Shown here: positions 1 to 7,923 of the stretch, one piece after another | Numbering within the stretch: the first letter of the stretch is position 1 | Layout of the letters: each line of letters begins with the position of its first letter | From: Actinobacteria bacterium IMCC19121 | GTDB taxonomy: Bacteria > Actinomycetota > Actinomycetes > Nanopelagicales > Nanopelagicaceae | Direction of reading: 5' to 3' | Length of the DNA stretch: 64,000 nt | NCBI GenBank assembly: GCA_002284895.1 | Contig: CP015605.1 | Coordinates: 1,240,001-1,304,000, forward strand | Position numbers and translations under genes: made by a program | Notes under the pieces: model-generated | Databases searched by the model: none | What the model was told of the DNA's origin: nothing | The model's input: the letters and a program-made list of their open reading frames with translations, nothing else

Positions 1-565
1 TAATGTGCTCTGGAAGGAAATCTTCCACTTCATCGAGTGAATCAATGGCCATCTCAACACATTTAGAAATCTTCCACGATGGCATCTTCGCACTGGCTGG
101 ATAAACGGGCAGATACTTTCCTGCAAAAGAACTTGCTGCGGCATCAACATCATTGCCGTCAGGAATCATCTCGTAATCAGGATGGGCTAACTGCTTCTTG
201 CCGTTAAATACTCCTACTTTGCCGGCAAATAAACCTTGACGTCCAGCCTTTAACTCTTTCTCTCGCCAGGCTTGATTAAAGAAAGTCAGTGAGAGTTTGT
301 CGGTGCCATCGGTGACTACTACTTCAAAGATGCTTCCCTTGCGCCCGCGCAGCGGCCTATTTGTTGAACTGAGGACTTCGGCCAAAATAGTTACTTCATC
401 ACTTTCAACTAACTCAGAAATATCTGAGAGCTCTCCTCGCACTAAATACCTGCGCGGATAGTGGCGCATCAAATCGCCAACGGTTTTTATCCCAAAAGTA
501 TCGGTGAGAACTTTGGCAGTGCGATCTCCAATAACTGCGGAGAGTTTGCTTTCAAGATCTGCCAT
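1..565 (-). CDS. recG: ATP-dependent DNA helicase RecG, N-terminal part (cut by window edge)
   Basis: The visible 188 residues are the N-terminal wedge/OB-fold region of RecG, the helicase that reverses stalled replication forks and branch-migrates Holliday junctions. The family signature near residues 30-42 (VGDLMRHYPRRYL) is clear, followed by the beta-rich OB fold. The helicase motor lies outside the window. The ATG at 565 is the only reasonable start: the reading frame upstream has no other start before it runs into the end of cydC, 37 bases away. RecG next to rpmB and thiL is a conserved actinobacterial arrangement; here the cyd operon separates recG from rpmB. Confidence 0.93.
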   Translation of the reverse strand, partial: MADLESKLSAVIGDRTAKVLTDTFGIKTVGDLMRHYPRRYLVRGELSDISELVESDEVTILAEVLSSTNRPLRGRKGSIFEVVVTDGTDKLSLTFFNQAWREKELKAGRQGLFAGKVGVFNGKKQLAHPDYEMIPDGNDVDAAASSFAGKYLPVYPASAKMPSWKISKCVEMAIDSLDEVEDFLPEHI

Positions 566-602
566 GGAGGCATTCTCTCGTATGAGTTGGATGGGTGCGA
601 AG

Positions 603-2162
603 TTAACGCGCCATAGTCAGAGTTTTATCGCAATCTCTCCAGCCAGAGTGCGTAATGACGATTGCAATCTTGTGATCCAGCCACTTGGAGATAGAGATCT
701 CTAATCTGCGGGCTAGATCGGCATCTAGATGCTCGGTCGGTTCATCCAAGATGAAAACCTCGGCATCGGCGAGCAGTACTCGTGCAATTGCTAAGCGTTT
801 TGCTTCACCACCGGAGATTACGCGTCCGAAATCACCAATAACTGTGTCTAATCCAAATTCGAATTCGCGCAACAAAGCATCCAGTTCTACGCACTTAAGT
901 GTTGCAATGATTTGCTCGTCAGTGACATCTTGGTTAGCTATTTTCATATTCTCGCGAAGAGAAGTGTTAAAGATGTGTGAGCGCTGAACTGTTCCAACTA
1001 TCCGGCCACCGGTGCCACTAAAGCTGCACAGTTCTTGATTGTTAATTTGTAGTGACCCACTATAAGGAAGTAGTGAGAGCAAGCCCATCGCCAGAGTTGA
1101 CTTGCCGCTTCCGCTACGACCTCGGATGACAAGTAGTTCGCCTCGCTTAATTTCAAAATCAACAGGGCGCATAAAGTCATCTTCCCAAGCAACTTTAACT
1201 GCTTTTGCACTTACTGAAAAAATCTCTTCACTTAACTGAGAGCCATGTTGCACGTCATCTGTTTGCTGCATTAACTGATCAACCGAATGTTGAGATTTCA
1301 ATAACTTGCCCGCAGTAAATAAATTTGGATACCAAGCGGTAATTGCCTCAAAGAGTACAAGCGGTAAAAAGATCAGCATGCTTACCTGTACAGGTGGTAT
1401 CCCCTGAGTTTTAGCCAATGAATACGCCAACCATGACAGTCCAACAACCGATCCAGCAATAAGCAGATTTGTCAGCGTGGAAAATCCAAAGACACTCTTT
1501 AGGAGATCCTCCTCTTTGGCACGTATCTTCTTTTCCTCAGTCTTTGAAGCAGATAAGTTCTCATCTAAGTATCCGTAAATCGCCGCCTCAGCCAAACCTT
1601 GGACGCTGGATTGAATCAGTTCTGTGTAGGAGTTCTCGCAACTTTCGATAGCTCGGGCAATACTCTCGCTCTTGTTCTTAATTAGTTTTGGAATAATAAA
1701 TAAAAGCATTGCACTTGCTGGGAGTGTGATTTGTAGACTTTGTGGATGCACCCAAAGACCCAGCAATGCTCCTGTGAAAAGTGAAATTACCGCTGAAGCA
1801 TGTGGAAGTTTGATGCGTAGCTGATATTCCTGAGCGCGTTCAACATCATCAACAATCGTTTTCACCGCAGTGCCTGAGCTAAACCTACGAGAAGCTGAAA
1901 TTGAACTAGAAGCAATCTTTGAATAAATCCCAACACGCAGCTGGGTAAGACGCGCAAATACAACTTTGTGACTTACAAGCCGCTCGGTGTATCGGGCAGC
2001 TGATCGAAATATTCCAAAAAAGCGGACCATGACAATGGCAACACTTAAAGTCAGGATAGGTGGGTGCGAAGCAGCCATAGTGATTAGCCAAGCACTAGAA
2101 ACAGTAAGTCCTATTCCCCCAATGAAAGCAAAAGCGCCAAGGCAATATGCGATGAGCATCAT
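603..2162 (-). CDS. cydC: Heterodimeric ABC exporter subunit CydC
   Basis: This is one half of the CydDC ABC transporter, which exports cysteine/glutathione-type thiols and is needed to assemble cytochrome bd. Six hydrophobic helices fill about residues 1-300. The nucleotide-binding domain has Walker A GRSGSGKST (348-356), an ISGGE signature (about 449) and Walker B VFILDEP (about 469-475). At 519 residues it is of usual size. Its ATG overlaps the cydD stop (ATGA), so the two halves are probably translationally coupled and made 1:1. Thiol transport is inferred from the family and from linkage to cydAB. Confidence 0.93.
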   Translation of the reverse strand: MMLIAYCLGAFAFIGGIGLTVSSAWLITMAASHPPILTLSVAIVMVRFFGIFRSAARYTERLVSHKVVFARLTQLRVGIYSKIASSSISASRRFSSGTAVKTIVDDVERAQEYQLRIKLPHASAVISLFTGALLGLWVHPQSLQITLPASAMLLFIIPKLIKNKSESIARAIESCENSYTELIQSSVQGLAEAAIYGYLDENLSASKTEEKKIRAKEEDLLKSVFGFSTLTNLLIAGSVVGLSWLAYSLAKTQGIPPVQVSMLIFLPLVLFEAITAWYPNLFTAGKLLKSQHSVDQLMQQTDDVQHGSQLSEEIFSVSAKAVKVAWEDDFMRPVDFEIKRGELLVIRGRSGSGKSTLAMGLLSLLPYSGSLQINNQELCSFSGTGGRIVGTVQRSHIFNTSLRENMKIANQDVTDEQIIATLKCVELDALLREFEFGLDTVIGDFGRVISGGEAKRLAIARVLLADAEVFILDEPTEHLDADLARRLEISISKWLDHKIAIVITHSGWRDCDKTLTMAR

Positions 2163-3778
2163 GTGAGAGGCCCTCGCACAAAAGTTGATTTCGTATCTGT
2201 TTCAACGAGCAATGAAAGATCGTGTGAAATGCAAATAACAATTGCTCCACTTGCGGCATATGCCCGAAGTACCGAAAGAACTTGATCACTACTTTCTTGA
2301 TCCAAATCAGCAGTTGGTTCATCTGCAACTATTAATCGAGGTTTGGCTGCTAAAGCACGTGCAACCGCAATCTTTCTTATTTGTCCGCCAGATGCGGCAG
2401 AGCCCCCTTCAGTCGCACTTGCTAGGACAGAATCTAGTCCTCGAGGTAAATCTGCAATTGAAAGACCACAACTTGCAAGTAAGGCCACTATGTCGCCATC
2501 TTTGAGAGAAGCATCAACTACATTAAATTGTTTGCGCACAGTTCCAGATGCAAGTGCAGGGTTCTGTGGAATCCAGCCAACGACTTTGAACCATGAATCT
2601 CGGAGAGTAGGGGCCAGTTCAATACCATCGGCAACAACGTGGGCTTTATTGCTCATGCCTAATAAATTCATCGCAAAGCTTGTCTTTCCAATTCCAGATT
2701 CGCCGACTATGAAATGAAAATCCCCAGAGCTCAGTTGGTTGGGTGCAATCGTGGAGTTAATTCGCCCAGGGATATTAAGGTTCCATTGCTGCCATGAAAT
2801 AGCGTCAAGAGCAGAAAAATCATGCTGAACTTGCTCTACTTTTTTCTCTGCCATATTTTTCATGGAGCTCAGTTCAGCTAAGGCTTGTGTGCCATCTGCT
2901 GAGGCATGAAAGAGTGAAGCGGCGTTTCGAAGTGGGAAGTAAACCTCTGGTGCCAAAATCAAAACTGCCAACGCATGTCCAAAAGAGATTTGATTATCTA
3001 CTAGACGAATTCCAACTGAAACCGCAATTAAGGCAACTGAAATAGTTGCACATAATTCAAGTGCTAAGGCAGATAAAAAAGAAATCCTCAGAACTTTCAT
3101 TGTTTCATCTGTGTAGCGATCCCCCATCTGCTTTATTCGAAGGCTCTGGGTGCTGTGTCGACCAAATATTTTCAGCGTCACAAATCCACGTAATGAGTCT
3201 TCAAAGTATTGCGAAAGTGAACCTAGAGTCTGCCATTTCTTTGCCACTGAATCAGCTGTATATCTACCAATGAGGGCACCGAAAATTGGAATTAAGGGCA
3301 GGGTCACAATTGCAATAAAGCCTGATAATGGATCCAAAATTAATATAGTTGTTATGACAATTACAGGTGTGATGGAGGCAAAAAACATCTGTGGCACAAA
3401 GCGCCCTAGATAGATATCTAAAGAATTCAGACCCTTAACCAATAAGACACTGATATGTGAGGCTGAGACATTTGAATAGGCATCTAATGAACCTGTTACT
3501 TCACTACGCAGCTCCTGCTTAATACGCACTGCTTGCCGACTGCACCAAAATTCAAAGCTGGATTGGAAAATCGCTCGAAAACCCCATGCACAAGCTAGAT
3601 AAATCAAAAGGGTAGGGGCAGAGCCTTCACCATTGATGATGTCAGTAATAAGTGAACTTAATATCAGTGCACTAACAACTATTGCTGCAGACCAAAGCAA
3701 CGCGGCAGCAATAGCCACAAACAGAACTCTGCGGCTACCGCCCCTCGAGAGCAATAGCCGCAGATCGGAAGATTTCAC
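2159..3778 (-). CDS. cydD: Heterodimeric ABC exporter subunit CydD
   Basis: Partner of CydC in the inner membrane. A six-helix transmembrane domain is followed by an ATPase domain with Walker A GESGIGKTS (359-367), signature ASGGQ (about 462-466) and Walker B LIVADEP (about 482-488). The first signature residue is Ala rather than the usual Leu, a mild deviation often seen in heterodimeric exporters. The start is GTG at 3778, overlapping the cydB stop as GTGA; the end overlaps cydC by 4 bases. The order cydABDC with all junctions overlapping or nearly so indicates one transcript from upstream of cydA. Confidence 0.93.
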   Translation of the reverse strand: MKSSDLRLLLSRGGSRRVLFVAIAAALLWSAAIVVSALILSSLITDIINGEGSAPTLLIYLACAWGFRAIFQSSFEFWCSRQAVRIKQELRSEVTGSLDAYSNVSASHISVLLVKGLNSLDIYLGRFVPQMFFASITPVIVITTILILDPLSGFIAIVTLPLIPIFGALIGRYTADSVAKKWQTLGSLSQYFEDSLRGFVTLKIFGRHSTQSLRIKQMGDRYTDETMKVLRISFLSALALELCATISVALIAVSVGIRLVDNQISFGHALAVLILAPEVYFPLRNAASLFHASADGTQALAELSSMKNMAEKKVEQVQHDFSALDAISWQQWNLNIPGRINSTIAPNQLSSGDFHFIVGESGIGKTSFAMNLLGMSNKAHVVADGIELAPTLRDSWFKVVGWIPQNPALASGTVRKQFNVVDASLKDGDIVALLASCGLSIADLPRGLDSVLASATEGGSAASGGQIRKIAVARALAAKPRLIVADEPTADLDQESSDQVLSVLRAYAASGAIVICISHDLSLLVETDTKSTFVRGPLT

Positions 3779-4833
3779 TTATGCAGAATATGACTTACTG
3801 CATCGAGTGAGCCATGTTCTGGGTTCATAATCTGAGATGCACTCACGCGCTTTCTAAATACCCAATACGTCCAGCCCTGATAAATCAGGACTAGTGGAGT
3901 CATAACCACTGCAACCACCGTCATCACCTTGAGTGTGTAATCGGTGCTGGAGGCATTTGTGATTGTGAGATCAAATTGTGAGCCGAGTGAACTTGGCATC
4001 ACACGTGGATATAGAGCATAGAAGAGCGTTGAAACAAACACAGCGATAGTTCCAGCTGAGAATATAAATGCCCAACCTTCACGTCCCATGAGGTTGGCCG
4101 CCATTCCTGCTACCCATAAGAGTGCAACAATGACGGACAGGGTTAACACGCGTGCATTAATCTCTGGCAACATCAGATTTGTCCAGGCTAAGAATCCAAC
4201 TGCAGCAACTGCTGCAACTAGACCTGAAATCTTCGCTATCCCTTGGGCACGAACTCGGATTTCTCCCGCTGTCTTGAGTGAGAGAAACACTGCGCCATGG
4301 GTGAGGAAGACCGTAAGAGTCACAATGCCGCCCAAAAGTGCATATGGGTTAAGCAAATTGAAGAATCCACCTGTGTACTCGAGTGAGCCACTGGCAGCTT
4401 TTTCAATTGGAACTCCACGAACGATATTTGCAAAGGCAACGCCCCATAGAAGTGCTGGAATTGCGCTACCAATAAAAATGGCCACATCCCAACGCTGACG
4501 CCATTGAGCCTTGCCATACTTACTGCGATATTCAAAAGCCACACCGCGAATAATGAGTGAAACCAAAATCAGAAATAGCGGTAGGTAAAAACCGCTAAAC
4601 AATGTTGCATACCACTCAGGGAAAGCCGCGAAAGTTGCTCCACCTGCGACGAGTAACCAAACCTCATTACCGTCCCAAACTGGTCCAAGAGTTGTTAGAA
4701 CCGCTCTGCGATCAGCTTCATTTTTCGATACTGCTCGAACCAGCATTCCAACACCAAAGTCAAAGCCTTCAAGAATGAAGTATCCGACCCATAAAACTGC
4801 GATTAACAAAAACCATACTGTTTGAAATGTCAT
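3775..4833 (-). CDS. cydB: Cytochrome bd quinol oxidase subunit II
   Basis: Membrane subunit II of cytochrome bd, which oxidises quinol and reduces O2 with high affinity. The N-terminus carries the family motif EGFDFGVGML, followed by VWDGNEVWLL and a further set of hydrophobic helices, as in other CydB proteins. About 352 residues. Two in-frame ATGs (4839 and 4833) are possible; 4833 is chosen because AAAGGGG lies about 7 bases upstream of it and directly abuts the other. It follows cydA by about 15 bases and overlaps cydD. Confidence 0.94.
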   Translation of the reverse strand: MTFQTVWFLLIAVLWVGYFILEGFDFGVGMLVRAVSKNEADRRAVLTTLGPVWDGNEVWLLVAGGATFAAFPEWYATLFSGFYLPLFLILVSLIIRGVAFEYRSKYGKAQWRQRWDVAIFIGSAIPALLWGVAFANIVRGVPIEKAASGSLEYTGGFFNLLNPYALLGGIVTLTVFLTHGAVFLSLKTAGEIRVRAQGIAKISGLVAAVAAVGFLAWTNLMLPEINARVLTLSVIVALLWVAGMAANLMGREGWAFIFSAGTIAVFVSTLFYALYPRVMPSSLGSQFDLTITNASSTDYTLKVMTVVAVVMTPLVLIYQGWTYWVFRKRVSASQIMNPEHGSLDAVSHILHK

Positions 4834-4848
4834 CTCCATACCCCTTTC

Positions 4849-6252
4849 TTAATAGGCCATCACTAGTTGTTTGTCTTCACTTCCACCAAGTTGTGGATCT
4901 GCATAATCAAGCTCTTCTGCTGGACCCATTTTGATTACTCGCAAAGTAAGTCCGACCTCAATAAATGCAAGAACTCCATACAAGAGTGTGAAGACAATCA
5001 TTGTGAATAAAACAGCTCCTGCTGAAACAACTGCACTAACTCCATCTGCAGTTTTGATAAGTCCAAATACTGCCCATGGTTGACGTGCTGTTTCAGTAAA
5101 GATCCAACCAAATGAATTTGCAGCTAGTGGAATAAATGGAAGTGAAACCATCGCTGGATAGAACCACTTACCCTTAGGAGTTGCGCCTTTACGCATCTGC
5201 CATAAGCCAAGAAGTGCAAAGAAAATTCCGATAAAGCCAAATCCCATCATTAATCTAAATGACCAATAGGCAAGCGGAATATTCGGTGTGTAGTTACCAG
5301 CACCATATTGCTTGTCATAGGCGGCTTCTAAATCATTAACGCCCTCTACGACTCCGTTGAAATTACCTGTAGACATGAAGGATAGAACTGAAGGCAAACC
5401 GATCTGGAATACAGATTTTGAGCCATCCAAAGTTCCTAGGGTAAATAATGAGAATGGAGCATTCGCAGTTGAGTCATAAAGAGCCTCAGCTGCAGCCATT
5501 TTCATAGGTTGTTGATCAGTCATCACTCGAGCTGTTAAGTCTCCTGAAATGCCAACGAGAATAAAACTAACCACCATGGTGATTGCACCAAGTTTGAAAG
5601 TGCCTCGAGACATTTGAAGATCTTTACCTTTGATAATTAAGAACGCGGAAATACCGGCAACAAATGCCCCTGCAGTAAATGCTGCAGAAGGAATTGTGTG
5701 GAAGAAGGTTGCCAACGCAGTTTTTTGTGTAAGAACTTCAATTATGTTTGTTAATTCTGCACGATTCTTGGCTGCGTTATATGTGTAGGCAACTGGATGT
5801 TGCATCCAAGAGTTTGCTGCCAAAATGAAATATGCAGAAAGTAAGGTGCCTGCTGCTGCGAGCCAGATTGTTGCAAGGTGCAATTTCTTAGACAGGCGAT
5901 CCCATCCAAAAATCCAAAGACCTAGGAATGTTGATTCCATAAAGAATGCTAAAAGTCCTTCCATTGCAAGTGGTGCACCAAAGATGTCACCCACAAAGCG
6001 ACTATAAGAAGACCAGTTCATTCCAAATTGGAACTCTTGAACTATTCCTGTCACGACCCCAATTGCAAAGTTAATGAGAAATAACTTGCCAAAAAATTTA
6101 GTGGCGCGCAGATATTGCAGCTTGCCAGTGCGATACCAAGCAGTCTGTAGGCCTGCGACCATGAAGCCCATACCTATAGTGATTGGCACGAATAAGAAGT
6201 GATAAACCGTTGTAATAGCGAATTGCCATCTAGCTAGATCTAAGGAGTTCAT
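4849..6252 (-). CDS. cydA: Cytochrome bd quinol oxidase subunit I
   Basis: Catalytic subunit carrying hemes b558, b595 and d. Visible landmarks are LARWQFAITTVYHFLFVP at the N-terminus (heme ligand His), FFHTIPSAAF in the middle, the quinol-loop segment GDLTARVMTDQQPMKMAA with a short Q-loop, and FGWIFTETARQPW, in which the usual Gly before RQPW is Ala. About 467 residues, normal for the short Q-loop class. The ATG at 6252 fits the family N-terminus and has AAAAGGG upstream. An in-frame GTG at 6294 has a stronger GGAGG seven bases upstream and would add 14 residues; both starts remain possible. Confidence 0.94.
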   Translation of the reverse strand: MNSLDLARWQFAITTVYHFLFVPITIGMGFMVAGLQTAWYRTGKLQYLRATKFFGKLFLINFAIGVVTGIVQEFQFGMNWSSYSRFVGDIFGAPLAMEGLLAFFMESTFLGLWIFGWDRLSKKLHLATIWLAAAGTLLSAYFILAANSWMQHPVAYTYNAAKNRAELTNIIEVLTQKTALATFFHTIPSAAFTAGAFVAGISAFLIIKGKDLQMSRGTFKLGAITMVVSFILVGISGDLTARVMTDQQPMKMAAAEALYDSTANAPFSLFTLGTLDGSKSVFQIGLPSVLSFMSTGNFNGVVEGVNDLEAAYDKQYGAGNYTPNIPLAYWSFRLMMGFGFIGIFFALLGLWQMRKGATPKGKWFYPAMVSLPFIPLAANSFGWIFTETARQPWAVFGLIKTADGVSAVVSAGAVLFTMIVFTLLYGVLAFIEVGLTLRVIKMGPAEELDYADPQLGGSEDKQLVMAY

Positions 6253-6432
6253 GAAACCCTTTTCCCCGATTCTGAACCGCTTGTGCCGGCTCACAGGTAA
6301 TCCTCCGCTTGAAAAGTTGTGGGCACATTAAAGAAACCATGGGCTAGCCCTCATGTTGCCTAACTCACGCCCAGGCTCAGTCCACGCTCAGCGCTAATTG
6401 GCTTCCTCCCCCGCCTACGAGGTACCCTTACG

Positions 6433-6461
6433 CTCTGTTCCCACTGGAACGACATACAGAG
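6433..6461 (+). promoter_or_regulatory. Hairpin in the rpmB 5' leader
   Basis: CTCTGT (6433-6438) pairs perfectly with ACAGAG (6456-6461). Nested inside, GTTCC (6437-6441) can pair with GGAAC (6446-6450). The element ends about 8 bases before the rpmB ribosome-binding site. A folded leader before a ribosomal protein gene suggests feedback control, but nothing in the sequence proves it. The rest of the 6253-6481 spacer must hold the divergent cydA and rpmB promoters; I could not assign them confidently. Confidence 0.4.
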
Positions 6462-6481
6462 AAGTTAAAAGGAGTACCGCT

Positions 6482-6667
6482 GTGGCATCAACATGCGATA
6501 TCTGTGGCAAAGGGCCCAGCTTTGGCAATAACGTTTCACACTCTCAGGTAAAGACACGTCGCCGTTGGAATCCAAATATCCAGCGCATCCGTACCTTGGT
6601 AAACGGAAACACAAAGCGTCAAAACGTCTGTACTTCTTGCCTTAAGGCTGGAAAAGTTACACGCTAA
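6482..6667 (+). CDS. rpmB: 50S ribosomal protein L28
   Basis: A 61-residue L28 of the zinc-binding (C+) type, with CDIC near the N-terminus and CTSC near the C-terminus, separated by a basic stretch ([13 protein letters not shown]) that binds 23S rRNA. The start is GTG at 6482, with AAAAGGAGT just upstream; the longer open frame reaching back to 6398 has no family support. The gene is single, followed by a strong terminator, and faces thiL tail to tail. L28 next to thiL and recG is a conserved actinobacterial context. Confidence 0.96.
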   Translation: MASTCDICGKGPSFGNNVSHSQVKTRRRWNPNIQRIRTLVNGNTKRQNVCTSCLKAGKVTR

Positions 6668-6677
6668 CTAAATTTTC

Positions 6678-7598
6678 TTAACTGAAATGGCGCCAGGTAT
6701 CTGGCGCTTTTTTCATTTCTAAACCAAGTACCCCGCTACCTTCTTTAACCACTCCCACGCACAAGCCAGGTAAATCTTTGCCTGTAGCAAGGAAAACATG
6801 ATCTTCTCCCCCAGCAAAAATCCATTGCCAGACATCTACGCCACTAGCTTCTGCTAACTCAGACAGTTGTGCGAATTCTTCACTTGTCTTAAATCTTTGA
6901 GCATCAAAAACCAACTGCACGCCAGATGCTTGAGCTAACTGCTCGGCTTGAATCACTAGCGCATCACTCACATCACACATTGCATGAGCACCTTTATGCG
7001 CAAAGGCAACTGCCATTGCATAATCAAGAGTTGGAGAACAGAACTCTTCCACCGCATAGCTCTCTAAATCACTTAACTCACTTTTCTCAATACAGGAAAG
7101 CCCAGCTGCAGACCATCCCGGCAGTGAAGAAACATAGATTGAATCTCCTACTTGTGCACCAGATCGCGTAACTGCCATTTCGACTTCACCGAGTGCGGTC
7201 ATTGAAATTACTTTCACAGCTCCCCTGGCTAAATCCCCACCAACTACGACTGCCCCACAAGAACTGGCCTCATGTTTTATTCCTTGCGCCAGTTCAGAAA
7301 TCCACTCCATCGACTCTTCGCCGGTCAATGTAACCGCGGCGACTAGATAAGTAGGCGTGGCACCCATGGCATATACATCTGCCAGGTTTGCAGCCGTAAT
7401 CTTTCGGCCAATTTCAAAAGCACCTGACCACTGGCATTTAAAGTGCGTTCCCTCAACTGCCATATCGGTTGTAATCACCGTGTGTTTGCCTGTAGCAACA
7501 ACTGCAGCATCATCGCCAATTCCAACCTGAACGCCACGGTGGTTTGTGCCAAAAACTGAAGCAAGCGCATCGATAATCTGGGCTTCATTCAAGGTCAT
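6678..7598 (-). CDS. thiL: Thiamine-monophosphate kinase
   Basis: ThiL phosphorylates thiamine monophosphate to the active cofactor thiamine diphosphate using ATP. The N-terminal IGDDAAV and DMAVEGTHF motifs bind nucleotide and Mg2+, and GGDLARGA and CDVSDALV follow in the order expected for the PurM/ThiL superfamily. The length of 306 is normal. No TPP riboswitch was seen upstream. The last dozen codons contain the rpmB terminator hairpin in antisense, which constrains the C-terminal sequence. Confidence 0.93.
   Translation of the reverse strand: MTLNEAQIIDALASVFGTNHRGVQVGIGDDAAVVATGKHTVITTDMAVEGTHFKCQWSGAFEIGRKITAANLADVYAMGATPTYLVAAVTLTGEESMEWISELAQGIKHEASSCGAVVVGGDLARGAVKVISMTALGEVEMAVTRSGAQVGDSIYVSSLPGWSAAGLSCIEKSELSDLESYAVEEFCSPTLDYAMAVAFAHKGAHAMCDVSDALVIQAEQLAQASGVQLVFDAQRFKTSEEFAQLSELAEASGVDVWQWIFAGGEDHVFLATGKDLPGLCVGVVKEGSGVLGLEMKKAPDTWRHFS
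6690..6713 (+). terminator. Intrinsic terminator of rpmB, inside the thiL 3' end
   Basis: A perfect 7-bp stem, GCGCCAG and CTGGCGC, with a GTAT loop is followed at once by six T. It starts 22 bases after the rpmB stop. On the minus strand the same bases encode the last residues of ThiL. There is no T-run in the opposite direction, so it should terminate only rpmB transcription. Confidence 0.88.
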
Positions 7599-7673
7599 AG
7601 AGATAAGAGTAATCGACTAGCCATCTGCCACATCTCTGAAGTAGCCTTTACCCACCAACGAAAGGAAACTCTT

Positions 7674-7910
7674 ATGTCAGTACAGGCCTACATTTTGATT
7701 CAAACCGAGGTCGGCAAAGCGGGATCCGTAGCAAAAGCTGTTTCAGCTATCGCTGGTGTCACTCTGGCCGAAGGCGTCACCGGTCCTTACGATGTCATCA
7801 TGCGTGCAGAAGCACCCAGCATGGAAGATTTCGGTCGTTTGATTCTCTCTAAGGTCCAAGGTGTTGCAGGCATTACTCGCACACTGACCTGCCCAGTTAC
7901 TTACCAATAA
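7674..7910 (+). CDS. Stand-alone Lrp/AsnC ligand-binding (RAM) domain protein
   Basis: A 78-residue protein consisting only of the RAM sensor domain of Lrp/AsnC regulators; there is no helix-turn-helix. Lines such as VTGPYDVIMRAEA and the final TRTLTCPVTY fit the ferredoxin-like fold, in which amino acids bind at a dimer interface. It starts at ATG 7674 with GAAAGGAAA upstream. Such short Lrp-like proteins commonly sit beside thiL in actinobacteria. Without a DNA-binding domain it probably acts by protein contact or as a small-molecule sensor; its partner is unknown. Confidence 0.8.
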   Translation: MSVQAYILIQTEVGKAGSVAKAVSAIAGVTLAEGVTGPYDVIMRAEAPSMEDFGRLILSKVQGVAGITRTLTCPVTYQ

Positions 7911-7923
7911 AAATCTTTCTCAT

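Noticed and set aside
6253-6320. Rex operator upstream of cydA (TTGTG and CACA strings)
   Set aside because: The half-sites do not have the spacing or symmetry of a Rex box.
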